The translations under genes were made by a program, and so were the position numbers. Positions 39,846-51,494 of a stretch of 64,000 bases of DNA are shown here, piece by piece; position 1 is the first letter of the stretch, and the number at the start of each line of letters is the position of its first letter. Source of the DNA: Mesostigma viride (taxonomy: Eukaryota > Streptophyta > Mesostigmatophyceae > Mesostigmatales > Mesostigmataceae); assembly GCA_009746045.1 (NCBI GenBank), contig RPFO01000348.1, positions 522,350 to 586,349 on the forward strand, in the 5' to 3' direction. The notes beneath the pieces were generated by a model. It had not been told where the DNA came from, did no database searches, and saw nothing but the letters and a program-made list of their open reading frames with translations.

Positions 39846-42800
39846 ATGTTTGCACGCTCCGATGTCATGCCCTGGGGAGGTGTGAGAGAGGTCCAGCGCG
39901 AAGCTCCAGTGGTTGTTCCTGCGGATGCCCATGCCCATGGAAGCAATGGACGAACCGTTACTGCAAAGGTAAGGCTCATGAGACATACTTGCTTCATCGC
40001 TCTTCACGCTGTCTTTCTCAATTCTTTTCGCATTCGTTTCAATTTTTCTTCGTTGCTATATAATGAGGAGTGCTCAAATGGACGACGGAACTATGGTTTG
40101 TATGCGTGCAGGAACGGAAACCTTACACAATCACCAAACAAAGAGAAAGGTGGACCGAGCAGGAGCATGAAAAATTTCTTGAAGCTTTGAAACTTCACGG
40201 ACGAGCATGGCAGAAAATTCAAGGCAAGTTTCTCTTGCTACGTAGACGTCACACGTTCCTGCCCGACTGGTTTCTTTAGTTCCTGCCTGACAGTTCATAG
40301 TGTTGCCATGGGCTAACCTACACTCCTTGATTGCGTGGCTGGTTTCGCTTTCTGCAGACCACGTTGGCTCGAAGAGTGCCATTCAAATCCGGAGTCATGC
40401 GCAGAAGTTCTTCTCAAAGGTGAGAATTTCTGGTCCCTTTTCATTTCCCTAGCACAGTATCTTTTCCATGCTTACTCTTTTATGTCATCTTACAAGTCGG
40501 CCCCACCTTATGCCAAGGGTCACCGAAAATCAAGGCGTGACAACTCCACTAGGCCGGGCATGGCTGCCCTCCATTGCACCGCTCCTATTGCTGGTTCTCA
40601 CCTCCCGAGCTTGTTATTCAGATTGCCACCTTGCCTCGCTGCGTGCCTCTTGTGCCTGCAACATGCAGTTTGAGCGCGAGGGCTCCAAGTCGGGATCGGA
40701 CGTTGAGTGCTTCAGCATCCCGCCACCTCGGCCAAAGAAGAAGCCCGCGCACCCGTACCCGCGCAAGGCACGGTCGGGGACCTCTGGCGCCACCTCGCAA
40801 GCGCCTGAGGCGGTCGATGCCAATGAGCTGGTCAACGCGCAAGGGCACGTGAGACACCACCACTCAGCAGGGCCCTCCGTGCCCCCCTCCCACTTGGACC
40901 ACCATAACGGCAGCCGGTTCGGAGCATTACCAGGCCCGGGTGCCTCTGGGATGCCGCCACCACCGGCCGAGTACGGTGCCACCGGTGGCCCAGGGGCGGA
41001 GGAGCGGTTGAACGTGCTCCCCCACATGCGTGGGGGCCGGCCGCACCACCCGGACGAGGTGGGCGCGTTAATGGAATTATGGCAGCGGCAGCAGCAGCAG
41101 CACCCGGGCGGGTCACCTTCCTCGGACGCGCTCGCGATGGCCATGTTCATGTTGCGGGACCCGGCAGCGCTCAGCCGGCTCCCTGGAGCGGCAGCGGCTG
41201 CGGCAGCAGCGGTGGCGGCTGCTAGTGCCGGGGAGCGCGCTCTCTCGCCCTCCCCTTCCGCAAACAGCTGGCCGTCGGCACCGCATGCGGGCAGCAGCAA
41301 CCACAACGGCAGCGGCCGGTCGCTGGAGAAGACCGTCGCCACATACAATGGCGGGGAGGAGGATGGGAGCAGCGTTCTCACGCGGAAGGACTCCAAGGGT
41401 GCGGTTGCGATCGGATCGTCCCTTGTGCGCCCGCAGCAACAAGCCTCCGGCAGCATGGCCCCTAGCAAGGCCGGGTACGCCAGCAGTGCAAGCTCGTCCG
41501 CAGGGGCGACCGCCTTTGGCGGCCCCCACGCACCGCAGGCCAACGGGTGTGCCACCCGGCCCACCGCGACCGCGGCGTCTCCTCAGGTGCCGGGCGGGCC
41601 CCCTGGATGGCGCCAGTTTGGCACCGGGCGCGATCCCAGCCGGAGAGTCTCCGGTGAGGTGATTGTGCCCGTGACTTCATCGGCCAATAGCTTGTTGTCG
41701 CCCACTCGGCCGCGACCGCTGGACCTGGCGGCGCTGGCGGGGCGACGCAGCAGCAGCAGCAGCGACTTGACCATGGCGGTGACCGAGGTGACCGAGTCGG
41801 CGGCCAAGGTGGGCATTTCCGGATCGGGCCGAGTCAGCCCGTCCAACGCCTCGGTGACGGTGGTCAGTGGCAGCAGTTCGCGGATGGCCCGCGATGTGAC
41901 CTCTGGGTCGGAAAGTACCGGCCACGAGGTGCGTGCTCCCATCGCGCTGCCTGCCTCACAGCAGGCCAGCGGGGGGTGGAGGCAGGACCCGGGCACAGGG
42001 AAGGGCGTGCTGGACGCCTCCCCTGGACCGTTCTCCCCCTGGTCCAGCGGGCACCACCCTGGTGGGCCAGCGAACGCGGCCCCTTCGGGGGCAACGGGTG
42101 CAGCCACGAGGGTACCGGTTGCGCAGGCGGTGTCGGCCCCCGCGCCGGCCCCTCAGCCGTTTGACATGTTCAGCATGCTGCTGTCCACGCCCGCGTTCTG
42201 GAAGATGGTCCAGTCGCTCATGCCACAGTACGCGATGGGCAACGCGGGGGTGGCGCCACCCCCAGCCGCGGCGTCGATCGCCGAGGCGTCCAACCTGTTT
42301 GCACAGATGATGCTGGCGCAGCCGGGTGCGGGCGGTAACGGTGGCGGTGGCATGATGCCACAAGACGGCGGGTGGAACCCCGCGATGATCTACAGCGCCT
42401 TGTTCAACCAGCAGCCGCCGCAGCAACAACTACAGCAGCAGCCGCAGCAGCCGGCAGTGCCCAGTGGGTTTGCGGACTTGGCGGCGGCGGCAGGGCCCGC
42501 ATGGGGTGGCCCCTTGGCGGGCATCCTGGCTGTGGCGGCGGCCGCTCAGCAACAGGCGGCAGCAGCGGTGCAGCAGCAGCAGCAGCAGCAACAACAACAA
42601 CAACAACACGCGCCGCAGGCCCCCGCGATGCCCCAGATGCCAGCAGTGGTGCCCAACGCCGGCGGTGCCGCTTCCCCTTGGTGGAACTGGCAGCAGCAAG
42701 GTGCGGCTGCTGCGCAGATGCATTACATGCAGGGTGCCGGCGGTCCGGCGGCACGACCGGGTGCGCAGATTGGGGTGCCTGACGTCTCGCTCGTGCAGCA

Positions 42801-45800
42801 GTGGGTGGCGGCGGTGGCCGGGCAACTGCCGGGATTCGCGCCCCGGCCCAATGAGGGGGCGGACGTGGTCACCCCTGTGGCGCACCGGCAGCATCAGTCG
42901 GCGCCGCTGTCCACGCATGGGATGGCGCCAGGTAATGGTGTGGCAGGCTGGGAGGCGGGTCACGAGTGGGCAGCGCGCCACGGTGGTATGGCGGGAAGGA
43001 CCGGCGTGGACGCAAGGGACAGGGAGGACGTGCAGGGGCCGGAGGACGCCCTGGTTACCGCGCAGGTGCCGGCAGCACACACGCCGAGGGGCGGGTACGT
43101 GTCCGAGTCGTTGCGCCAGCCGTCGCAGCAACCCGTGCCGCAGCCATCCAAGTCAGGCGGCGCGGGGGAGCCCTCTTCCTCCTCAGGCAAGCGCGGGGAC
43201 CACGGCCCAATTGCGCACGCAGAGTGCGAGGATAAGACCAAGGTGGGCGCTGCGGGGGACCACGCTGGCGGCGCGCAGCAGCGCGGGGCGTTTGCGCGCT
43301 CGACCACGGGCGGCAAGCACGGCCTGTCGGCGTCATCGGCCGCGTCGGCGTGGGAGCTGCAGCCGCAGCAGCCGCAGCAGCCGCAACCATACGTGGGTGG
43401 CGCCGGTAGCAAGGACAAGAGCTGCGGGGAGAGGGAGCAGGCTGGGGCCGGGGGTGCCAAGAAGGGAGGCAGGTCATCGTCGAGCAACGATGCTGCGCAG
43501 CAGGGGCCCAACAAGGGGTCCCTGGGCGATGCCTTACCCCGTGCTGGCGACAGGGACGCCCCGGTCGTGGCCGCAGGTTCATCGGCTGGCAACAACAAGG
43601 AGGGCAGCAACCCGTCCTCTGATGAGGGGGTGATGACCGAGGGAGGTGGGGGGCGCAGCAGCGAGGGCGCAGCCGTGAACTTCGACGCGAACCGTGGCCC
43701 TGGGGGCAGCAATAGCGCTGGCACGGGACCCCATAATGCCAACAACGTTAACTTTTGGAAGAAGAAGTTTTCATCGCCGACCGACGACAAGTTTTTGGCC
43801 TCCAACGGTGCGATGGGGTCGGGACTCAACGTGGCCGGCGGCAGCCAGCACCGGCGCGGCCACGGGGGCGCGTTTGTGGTCCAGACGGAGCAGTCAACGC
43901 TTGCTGTGCAGCGCGGCAGCGGGAACAGCGGCAGCAGCCTCTCCAGCGGCGGCGGTGTGAAGTCGATCGAGGACGGGGAGGAGGCGATGACGTGCGACGG
44001 CGGCCCCGCCACGGGTGACAAGGAGGGAAAGAAGGGCCGGGAGCGCAGCGCGGACCAGAGCGACGGAAGCGAGGAGAGCGACTGCTTGCGCCCCATGTTT
44101 GTGCCTCGGTCGCTGCAGAGCGTGGCCGTGGGAGGGAGCGGGTCCGAGGGGCGATGCTTTGAGGAGGACGACGCCCAGCGGTCTGGAGACGGGTCGCAGG
44201 GGGAGGAGGAAGGGATCGCCTCGGGCGGCCAGGATGCGGTCGCGGCCTATTCGTCGTCCAAGTCGGAGGAGAACGAGCCGGACCGGCGCGAGACAGGCCA
44301 GAACGAGGCCACTGGCGCAGTGCAGTCAGAGTTTGCAGGCGACGGTGGTGCCGACAGCTGCCAGGTGGCGCCCGTTGGCAGCGCGCAGGGCGCCCCTGGG
44401 ACGTACAAGGGCGGCCCCGGCCGCATGCGCCACTACTACAACTACACGAGTGACAACACGTCGCGGCGGGGGTTCAAGGACGGGCACGAGGACGGTGAGG
44501 AGGAGTCGGCGCCGCCGCCCGATGGCGGCAACTACAACCCTAATGCGGCGGTGGGCGATGGCAAGAAGCGCGCACGCGGTGTCTCGTGCGAGGTGGGGGC
44601 AGACGCGGGTGGCGCCTCCAGTGCTGCCATGGCGCGGGGTGGGGGTGGCGCCGGGGGCGCCCACAAGGGCCCAGGTGTGGGGGAGGCCGGCGCGGCGGAC
44701 AAGAGCGCCAGCCGTGGCCGCACGGTGGCCAACGCGGGCGGTTTTGCGCGTGAATCATGGAAGAACGCCGAGTTTTACGAGGGAGACGCGGGCGAGGTGC
44801 GTGCGCCAGCTGTTGGATCGATGCCAGCTGCCGCGGTGGTGTTGTGTGGGTAGTGGCCAGCGTATGCTTCTGCCCTCTTATGGCATGGGAAGAGTTGTAT
44901 GTTTGCGTTCCGTCAAGTTTCAATCCCTGACTTCTTTTTTTTGGGATGAGAATTGAAGTTTCCAACCCCGTCATCGAGGGGGCTTCCCCGTACAGCCTTC
45001 ATTTTTTTCCCCTCACCCCCTTGTCCTGTCTGTGGGGTGTTCTTGCGACCTCCCCCTTGTCCCTCGTCGCTCCCCCCTGGCCCCTCGTTGGTGCATTGCA
45101 GGCGCACGCGTCCAAGGGCCGCACCGCGTTTGACAAGCTGTTCAAGCGGGAGCAGCTCCCGCGACGGTTCTCGCGTTCGCCTGGCGCGCAGGAGTCCGCC
45201 AGCCTTCACAACAGCGACAGCGACGGGAAAGTGGAAAGTGGGGACGGGATGCAGCCCAGCGCGGGCGCGCCCGACACCCCCATGGGCGACTCGTCGTCCG
45301 ACGGCAACACGAACAAGGCCTCGGGGCAGGACGAGAACAGCAGCGACGGGACGGGCAACGACGCCAACAAGAGCGTGCGGCCCAACGCGGCCAGCAACGG
45401 CACGGGCAGCAATGGCGACAGCAGCAATGGGGGCAGCAGGTCCAACCCGGAGTGCTGCGTGACGGACGAGCAGACGCTGAAGGGGGGGAGCGGGTCGGAC
45501 GGCGCGTGTGATGACACGAGCGATGACATTGGAAACCGCAAGAACGACTTGGGGTCGGGCGCGGGTGCGCACGGCAGCGGCAGCAGCGACGCGACCATGG
45601 ACAAGGAGCCGCAGCATGCCAGCGCGGCGGCCGCAAGCGCAAGCGCGGGCGCGGACAAGCAGAAGGGGCTGGTGGTGCCTGATGGCGCAGAGCCGCACGG
45701 CACCAGGCAGGAGCGCGAGGGCAAGAAGAGAGCCAACGAGAGCTGCCTTAAAGAGGTGAGCCCGGGGGGGGGGGGGGGGTGGCGATGCCAAGAGCTTTTC

Positions 45801-46525
45801 CTGTTGGCCTTGTGTGTCGTTTCCTTTCTGTTTCTTGGGTTTTGAGTGTGTGCGCTGCCATGGTGTGGTAACATGTAAAGGAGAGCAGCTAGCGGTTGAC
45901 TGAACCTTGGCAGGGTTATCAAGTTAGTGGCATGTCCGGATGCTGGTGAGTTGACAAGTGGTCCCATTCATTTATTCATTCATTCATTCATTCATTCGCG
46001 CGCCTCCATTGGCAGAGTCACGTGGTACCAACTGTTGAGTAGGTACCTTTCATCCCTGTTGGATGCACAGCAAGAAGGTGGAATCGGACCCCCCCCTTCT
46101 CTCGTTGCCTTGAAAGGCAGGCCACCGTTTTACTTGAACTTCTGGGAGAGTCTAGCAACTCCTGCGGGTGCGATAAGCTTTGACATAGCAAAAGCGTAGC
46201 GGATGCAGCAGGGCTGCCACGTGGTTCAGTGGCCACAAATAGGCTTGGAACTCATTTAGCGGCGCCCGGTTTGGGAGAATCTACAGGCGGAGCCTGAGGG
46301 GTTTTAGGGGCCTACCCAGGGTTCACCCGCCACCCCCAAGGGGTCCCTAGGGATGTTGTTGATTCCTCTTTTTGTGTTTTATTTATGAGATGTCCCTGCT
46401 TACACTTGGTGGGCCTCTGTGCTTCCGGCGTCTGCTCTTGGCTGCGCCTCCCTGTGCAGGCGTACCTGGAGCCCGCACGCAAGACCCCCAGGACGGAGGA
46501 TGACGTTGCGGAGGTGGTGATGTGA
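39846..46525 (+). CDS. CCA1: CCA1/LHY-type single-MYB (SHAQKYF class) clock transcription factor
   Basis: Six exons join in frame: 39846-39968, 40112-40223, 40358-40419, 40669-44796, 45102-45755 and 46460-46525 (TGA), about 1,714 residues. In plants and algae these nuclear proteins bind evening-element DNA and drive circadian loops. The MYB repeat runs from [16 protein letters not shown] through HGRAWQKIQ to [20 protein letters not shown], residues about 47-98, followed by the diagnostic [18 protein letters not shown]-terminal motif, [20 protein letters not shown] at the start of exon 5, matches the conserved tail block of plant LHY/CCA1. The 4.1-kb exon 4 encodes a disordered region rich in Gly, Ser, Ala and Gln, with a poly-Gln run (42571-42606), Ala runs and acidic Ser-rich stretches. 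The intron after 40223 starts with GC (AAG then GCAAGT) and ends in AG, cutting the MYB repeat. Most family members are 300-800 residues, so this one is very long. Family call firm; exon edges by eye. Confidence 0.92.
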
Positions 46526-46980
46526 AGTTTCTAGTATGTAAAGTGAGACTACTATTTCTGGACACAGACTTGCGGACTGGTTCTCAGTGGCCAGGAGGTC
46601 TGTCTTTGCAGTGATTTTTCACGGCATGTACCATTGCAGGTTAATGATCTCCCTCAAAACATTCGTGGGTTGTCTATTTATTGACCAATCGTTAGTTGTG
46701 TGTATTGAGAGACATTGCGCAAATAATAAGGACAGCTGCCATGCACTGGCACTGGCTAAACCGCTAGGTGTAGATGTCCGTTAATTAAATAGATGTCCGT
46801 CAGATTTCACTAATGTACATCAATTTCTTTCCCTGATGACCTATTGTTGATATTAGGCAGAACACGCGTGCAAATTTGGACAAGATTTCTCATTGGTAGA
46901 CGGGCAAGCGGGTTCCAGTGCAGAGCAGAGCTCTGCGACAGAAAGCGTTAATGTGGTTTGTCATTGGTTACTGTGCAGTA
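46526..46980. other. Downstream flank of the clock gene
   Basis: TGTAA, the polyadenylation-signal word of many green algae, occurs at 46537-46541, but it is only 12 bp past the stop, so its role is doubtful. No gene recognised. Confidence 0.35.
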
Positions 46981-47442
46981 TCTTCTGATCAGACACTCCG
47001 CAAAGGTGAAAACCTTTGCGTTCAGTGCCAGGCCGCGGAAAACGCGGAAAACGCGATCTGCAAATGAATCCGACCGGAATCGAAGTGGGGACCTCTCGCA
47101 CCAATTTTGCTGACTATAGGACGGACGTCTCCGGTTACCATGGCATCGCCAACTTACACCTACAGTCATCCGCAAAAGTTCTCCTGTCCGGGGAGTGATG
47201 CAAGCCTTTCGGATTTGGTACTAGATAAATCACTCGAGATCTGTGTGTAGGAGTACTACACACGTGTCTGCACGCGAGACTTGTTCAGTCTCGCACCGTG
47301 AGACGGGCTGAACACGGCTGAATCCTTCTTTTTAGTAGAAGGGGGCGTAGCCGGTACTATCGAAATCAGCCAAGCGTATATTCTGATCAGACACTCCGCA
47401 AAGGTGAAAACCTTTGCGTTCAGTGCCAGGCCGCGGAAAACG
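46981..47442 (-). mobile_element. tRNA-like SINE, long form, minus strand, plus a partial repeat of its end
   Basis: 46981-47389 is the inverted counterpart of 47947-48346. On its minus strand it has a box A-like TATAGTCAGC and a box B-like AGTTCGATTCC-type block spaced as in RNA polymerase III promoters. 47383-47442 repeats the GATCAGACACTCCGCAAAGG end. Confidence 0.6.
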
Positions 47443-47630
47443 GTGCAGTATCTTGTGATATTTAAAATTATGCCAATGCCTACGAAACAATGATGCCAAC
47501 GCTGACTGCAATTAGTAATATATTGTAACTTGTAGCTCGGATTTCTGGCCTGCGCTGGTCGTCTCCTTCACATGCACATCTCAACACGCTGGTTTTAAAA
47601 AATTAAATTTAGTTGGAACATATCGCCGGA

Positions 47631-47783
47631 GACGTCCGTCCTATAGTCAGCAAAATTGGTGCGAGAGGTCCCCAGTTCGATTCCGGTCAGATTCATTTGC
47701 AGATCGCGTTTTTCCGCGTTTTCCGCGGCCCGGCACTGACCGCAAATGGTTTTCACCTTTGCGGAGTGTCTGATCAGAATATC
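47631..47783 (+). mobile_element. tRNA-like SINE, short form
   Basis: Contains only the tRNA-like head (TCCGTCC, TATAGTCAGC, then AGTTCGATTCCGG) and the tail ending CGGAGTGTCTGATCAG. ATATCGCCGG occurs at both edges (about 47620-47629 and 47776-47785), consistent with a target duplication, although part of that word overlaps the SINE consensus. It precedes an ORF1 fragment. Confidence 0.55.
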
Positions 47784-48780
47784 GCCGGTGTACTGGAAGG
47801 GGGCGGCCATCTACGTCGGCCACAAGCCCTGGCAGGCGACCCCCTCGACCACCGCGGCCCCAGCGACTCCAGACGCCCCAGCTTAGGGGAATACAGCAGT
47901 AGTAGTGTAGACTAGATAGACCGTGGCCATGTACATACGCTTGGCAGAATATACGCTTGGCTGATTTCGATAGTACCGGCTACGCCCCCTTCTACTAAAA
48001 AGAAGGATTCAGCCGTGTTCAGCCCGTCTCACGGTGCGAGACTGAACAAGTCTCGCGTGCAGACACGTGTGTAGTACTCCTACACACAGATCTCGAGTGA
48101 TTTATCTAGTACCAAATCCGAAAGGCTTGCATCACTCCCCGGACAGGAGAACTTTTGCGGATGACTGTAGGTGTAAGTTGGCGATGCCATGGTAACCGGA
48201 GACGTCCGTCCTATAGTCAGCAAAATTGGTGCGAGAGGTCCCCAGTTCGATTCCGGTCGGATTCATTTGCAGATCGCGTTTTCCGCGTTTTCCGCGGCCT
48301 GGCACTGAACGCAAAGGTTTTCACCTTTGCGGAGTGTCTGATCAGAATGTACATGTACGCCTCTTAGAGGCCCTATCCCAGCTAAGCCACGCGCTTTATT
48401 TAATCGTGTACATGTGTGCCTATGATGAGCCACACTCCAGATGATGCCTAGCTTTATTTAGTAATGTTGTGCCCATGCAGGGAGTCACTCTCTGCTGAGA
48501 AGCCATGCCATAGCTCTTGTATAGCCATGCGCTGGTTGTCTCTTTGATGATGATCTCCCCCCTCACAGGCATGCTCCCCCCTTACCCGGGCATAGCGTGA
48601 TAGACCATGAGGGTGCGGGTGCCCTGGTGCACCTAGAGCAAGTGTTGTTTACATTCCCACCCTTGCAGGAAGTTGCTTAGAATGTATTATAGGCTCATAT
48701 GCCCCTTCTCAGGGTTATGTGCTACATATACTCCCAACGGAGTTATGTTCCTAATTAATTAATTAATTAATATCTCCGTT
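47784..48780 (+). mobile_element. ORF1-only LINE derivative, copy 3, interrupted by a SINE
   Basis: Begins in the last ORF1 codons (VYWKGAAIYVGHKPW) and runs through the 3'UTR to ACTCCCAACGGAGTTATGTT and a TTAATTAA tail. It is interrupted by the SINE 47947-48346 and by a 20-bp Penelope-like end at 48529-48548. Confidence 0.7.
47947..48346 (+). mobile_element. tRNA-like SINE, long form with extra 5' module
   Basis: About 400 bp, flanked by ATGTACAT (in CCATGTACAT at about 47929-47936, and at about 48347-48354). The uninterrupted host 3'UTR reads CATGTACATGTACGCC. The extra 5' 240 bp contain the perfect hairpin CCTTCTACTAAAAAGAAGG and a run of GTGTGTAG/CTACACAC palindromes; its origin is not recognised. 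The tRNA-like head (box A, box B) follows and then GC-rich tail sequence. Confidence 0.65.
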
Positions 48781-48842
48781 GCTTACACATGGTCCGGATT
48801 CTCCCGATTTCTGGCCTGCGCTGGTTGTCTCCTTGATATCTC

Positions 48843-50863
48843 CGTACGGCCCCATGAGCCACGAGGTAGCCATGGCTGACGGCGGAGCTCACAACTTTCA
48901 CGTTTGAGCACCGAATTCAGCCGTGAATATCACAATCGATGCGTCTTTCTACGACGCACATGCTGATATAATTTTCCAAAGCTATTACGCAATATACGAT
49001 GAGCATACGCCTCTCGACGCAACGCAGCCTGGCGGCTGCGCTCGGCAATGAAAATACGCCTGCAGCCTCGGCCGCAGCTTCGCCCCCCGGCCCAGACGGC
49101 GACGGTGACACTAGTCGTGCACTGGTGCTCGCCCAGCCCTCCGGGCATGCCTCGCCATCTGCATTGCCTGAACCTAAGCGCAGTCGCTCTGCTGAGCCGC
49201 CCTGGGAAGAGATCACCTTTAACATCAACGCCAATGGATTCTGGAGACGCAGCCCAGGATTCTTCATGGACGACGTGTTTTTTGGCACGCACGCCTCGCT
49301 TCTAGCCCTGTGCGTGCACCTCACGTCACACAACCGCGGCCGCTGGCCTGGTCAGTGCTGGCCAGCTTGCCGACCCTGCCGAGGCTCTCCCAATCATTCA
49401 CTGCATGAATCGCCCCAAGCTCCAACGCTTCGCCCTCTGGTCCCTCCTTGGACGCTCCGAAACCGCGATCTGGGCTTCCCCACCCCCCCACCCCACCTTT
49501 CCCACCGAAGACACCATCCGCACCCTCCTTTCGAGCAGCACGTGACCTCCCTTGCCGCAGATGTGGCGGCTGTGGGTCGCACGCTGGCTGCTGAGCTTCC
49601 CACCATCCCCACCGCCACCGCCACCCTCCTCGCCTCCACCCACCCACCCCCCTCCGCCTCCACCGACTCCATCCGATGGGCGGTGACCGCCCAGCTCCGC
49701 GACATCGACCAGCGCCTCAAGGATAATGCAAGATTTCGCTATCGAGGTCCTGCAGAGCACAGCCGGCCTCACCGCCCAGGCAGTGAAGGACATTGCCGCC
49801 AAGCCAGCCCCGGCTGGCCTGGCCGGCGATGCTCCTCCCATCACGATCGACCTGGGCGGACATGCTTAAGCAACATACCACCTCCACCACCTCCGCCGTC
49901 GCAGCCCAGCTCCAGCGGCAGACGCTTCCGCTGAGGAGGCCGAGCTCGCCAAGCGCAGCCTCAACGCCATACTCAAGAACTTCGACATGGAAGAAGGTCA
50001 GAATTCCGAGAAGCTTGCACGTGCGTTAGAGAGCAAAATCCTTGCACGCATGCATGGGCCTTCTTGGTGAGATCAAGCTGACCGCCCACCGGCGCCTCCC
50101 CCGCGCGCGGGGTAAGGCATGGGGGCGCCTCCGCTTCTTCTCATCTTTGAGAGCCCAGCGGACAAGATTTCGTTTCTCATGCAGACGCCGCAAGCGGCTC
50201 GAGAAGACTCACTTCACTGTGGACGACGACTTGACCAGGCTGGCACAGCAACAACGGCGACGGGAGCTATGGCCGACCTACCTCCAGCTCCGGCAGACCA
50301 AGGCGGGCCAGCCGGTGTACTGGAAGGGGGCGGCCATCTACGTTGGCCACAAGCCCTGGCACGCGACCCCCTCGACCACCGCGGCCCCAGCGACTCCAGA
50401 AGCCCCAGCCTATCTAGGGGAATACAGCAGCTGTTGTGTAGAATAGTTAGACAGTGGCCTTGTACATGCCCGCCTTCTACAGGCACTAGATACCAGCTGA
50501 GGCCTAGCCTTTTTAGTCATGTACATGTGTGCCTATGATGAGCCACCCTCCAGCTGATGCCTAGCTTTATTTACTTATGCAGTGCCCATGCAGGGAGTCC
50601 CTCCCTGCTGAGAAGCCATGCCCTAGCTCTCGTATAGCCATGATGATCTTCCCCCACATGGCATGCTCCCCCTTACCTGGGCATAGCGTGATAGACCATG
50701 AGGGTGCAGGTGCCCTGGTGCATGCACCTAGAGCAAGGGTCGCTAACATTCCCACCCTTGCATGAAGTAGCCTAGAATGTATTAAAAGCCATATGCCCCT
50801 TCTCATGCAGGGATATGTGCTACATTTACTCCCAACGGAGTGATGTTCCTAATTAATTATTAA
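48843..50863 (+). mobile_element. ORF1-only LINE derivative, most complete copy
   Basis: From about 48843 (just after a Penelope-like scrap flanked by TATCTCCGT) to the TTAATTATTAAT tail at 50863. An ORF1 frame opens at 48999 (MSIRLSTQRSLAAALGNENT). It continues through an Ala/Pro-rich N-terminal part, a helical region (LAADVAAVGRTLAAELPTI, EEAELAKRSLN) and, with frameshifts after about 49700, to LTRLAQQQRRRELWPTYLQL and QPVYWKGAAIYVGHKPW, stop about 50443. A 400-bp 3'UTR follows directly; no RT frame is present. No active product is expected from this copy because of the frameshifts. Confidence 0.75.
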
Positions 50864-51006
50864 TATCTCCGTTGGCAGTAAATGTCTCACAACTACCCTA
50901 GTCCTTCCACGGCGTTGGATCGCCATGTGTCCAGGCACAGTTATGTCTCACTTCATATCCTTGAGAAGGGGCTTATGGCTTTTAATACATTCTGGGCGAC
51001 TTCCTG

Positions 51007-51294
51007 CAATTAATTTGTTAATTAGACTCGTGCTCCCGTTGGGGAGTCACGGAGCATTAACCCCGATGGATGGATGGATGGATGGGTGGGTGCAAACAGT
51101 CCTACCGGTCTAAGCTATCTACATCAGCTACCTACGACATCTATCTAACAGCAACTAACTACAACATCTATCTATGCAGCATCACGTGGCCCTAGGGGAG
51201 CTGTCTGGCGTGCCTCCCGTGGGTTTGCACACGCGGGCGCTTCCCCACAGGGGGGGGCTCGTTGTCCTCTATGACCTGGGCCCACTAGCTTGGC
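51007..51294 (-). mobile_element. LINE 3' fragment, left of the hAT insertion
   Basis: Tail near 51007-51020, hairpin CTCCCGTTGGGGAG near 51030, GATGGATGG run, then 3'UTR. The same LINE resumes at 63364-63570 with the coding segment FKEQLVEDMGGLGLSVIWKK on the minus strand. The intact order is seen at 22768-23156. 50864-51006 holds short repeats, including the 31-bp word at 50921. Confidence 0.75.
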
Positions 51295-51494
51295 CAGTGA
51301 AAAATAGTACGGCGTATAATACGATTAGTACGCGTATTATACGTAATACGTAGTTTTACCGTACGAAATATGTGGTTTTCGTACGGTGCAGCTGTACGAC
51401 CGCGTACAATACGCGTATTTGGCACGTACGAGATAATTTCGCGCGTTTGGAGGGGCCTGGGAGGCTGCGGCTCGGTCTTTTTGCTTACTCCTAG

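Noticed and set aside
40614-44974. Several 100-390-codon frames opposite or overlapping clock gene exon 4
   Set aside because: Shadow frames of a GC-rich coding exon; only the plus frame joins the MYB repeat and the C-terminal motif.
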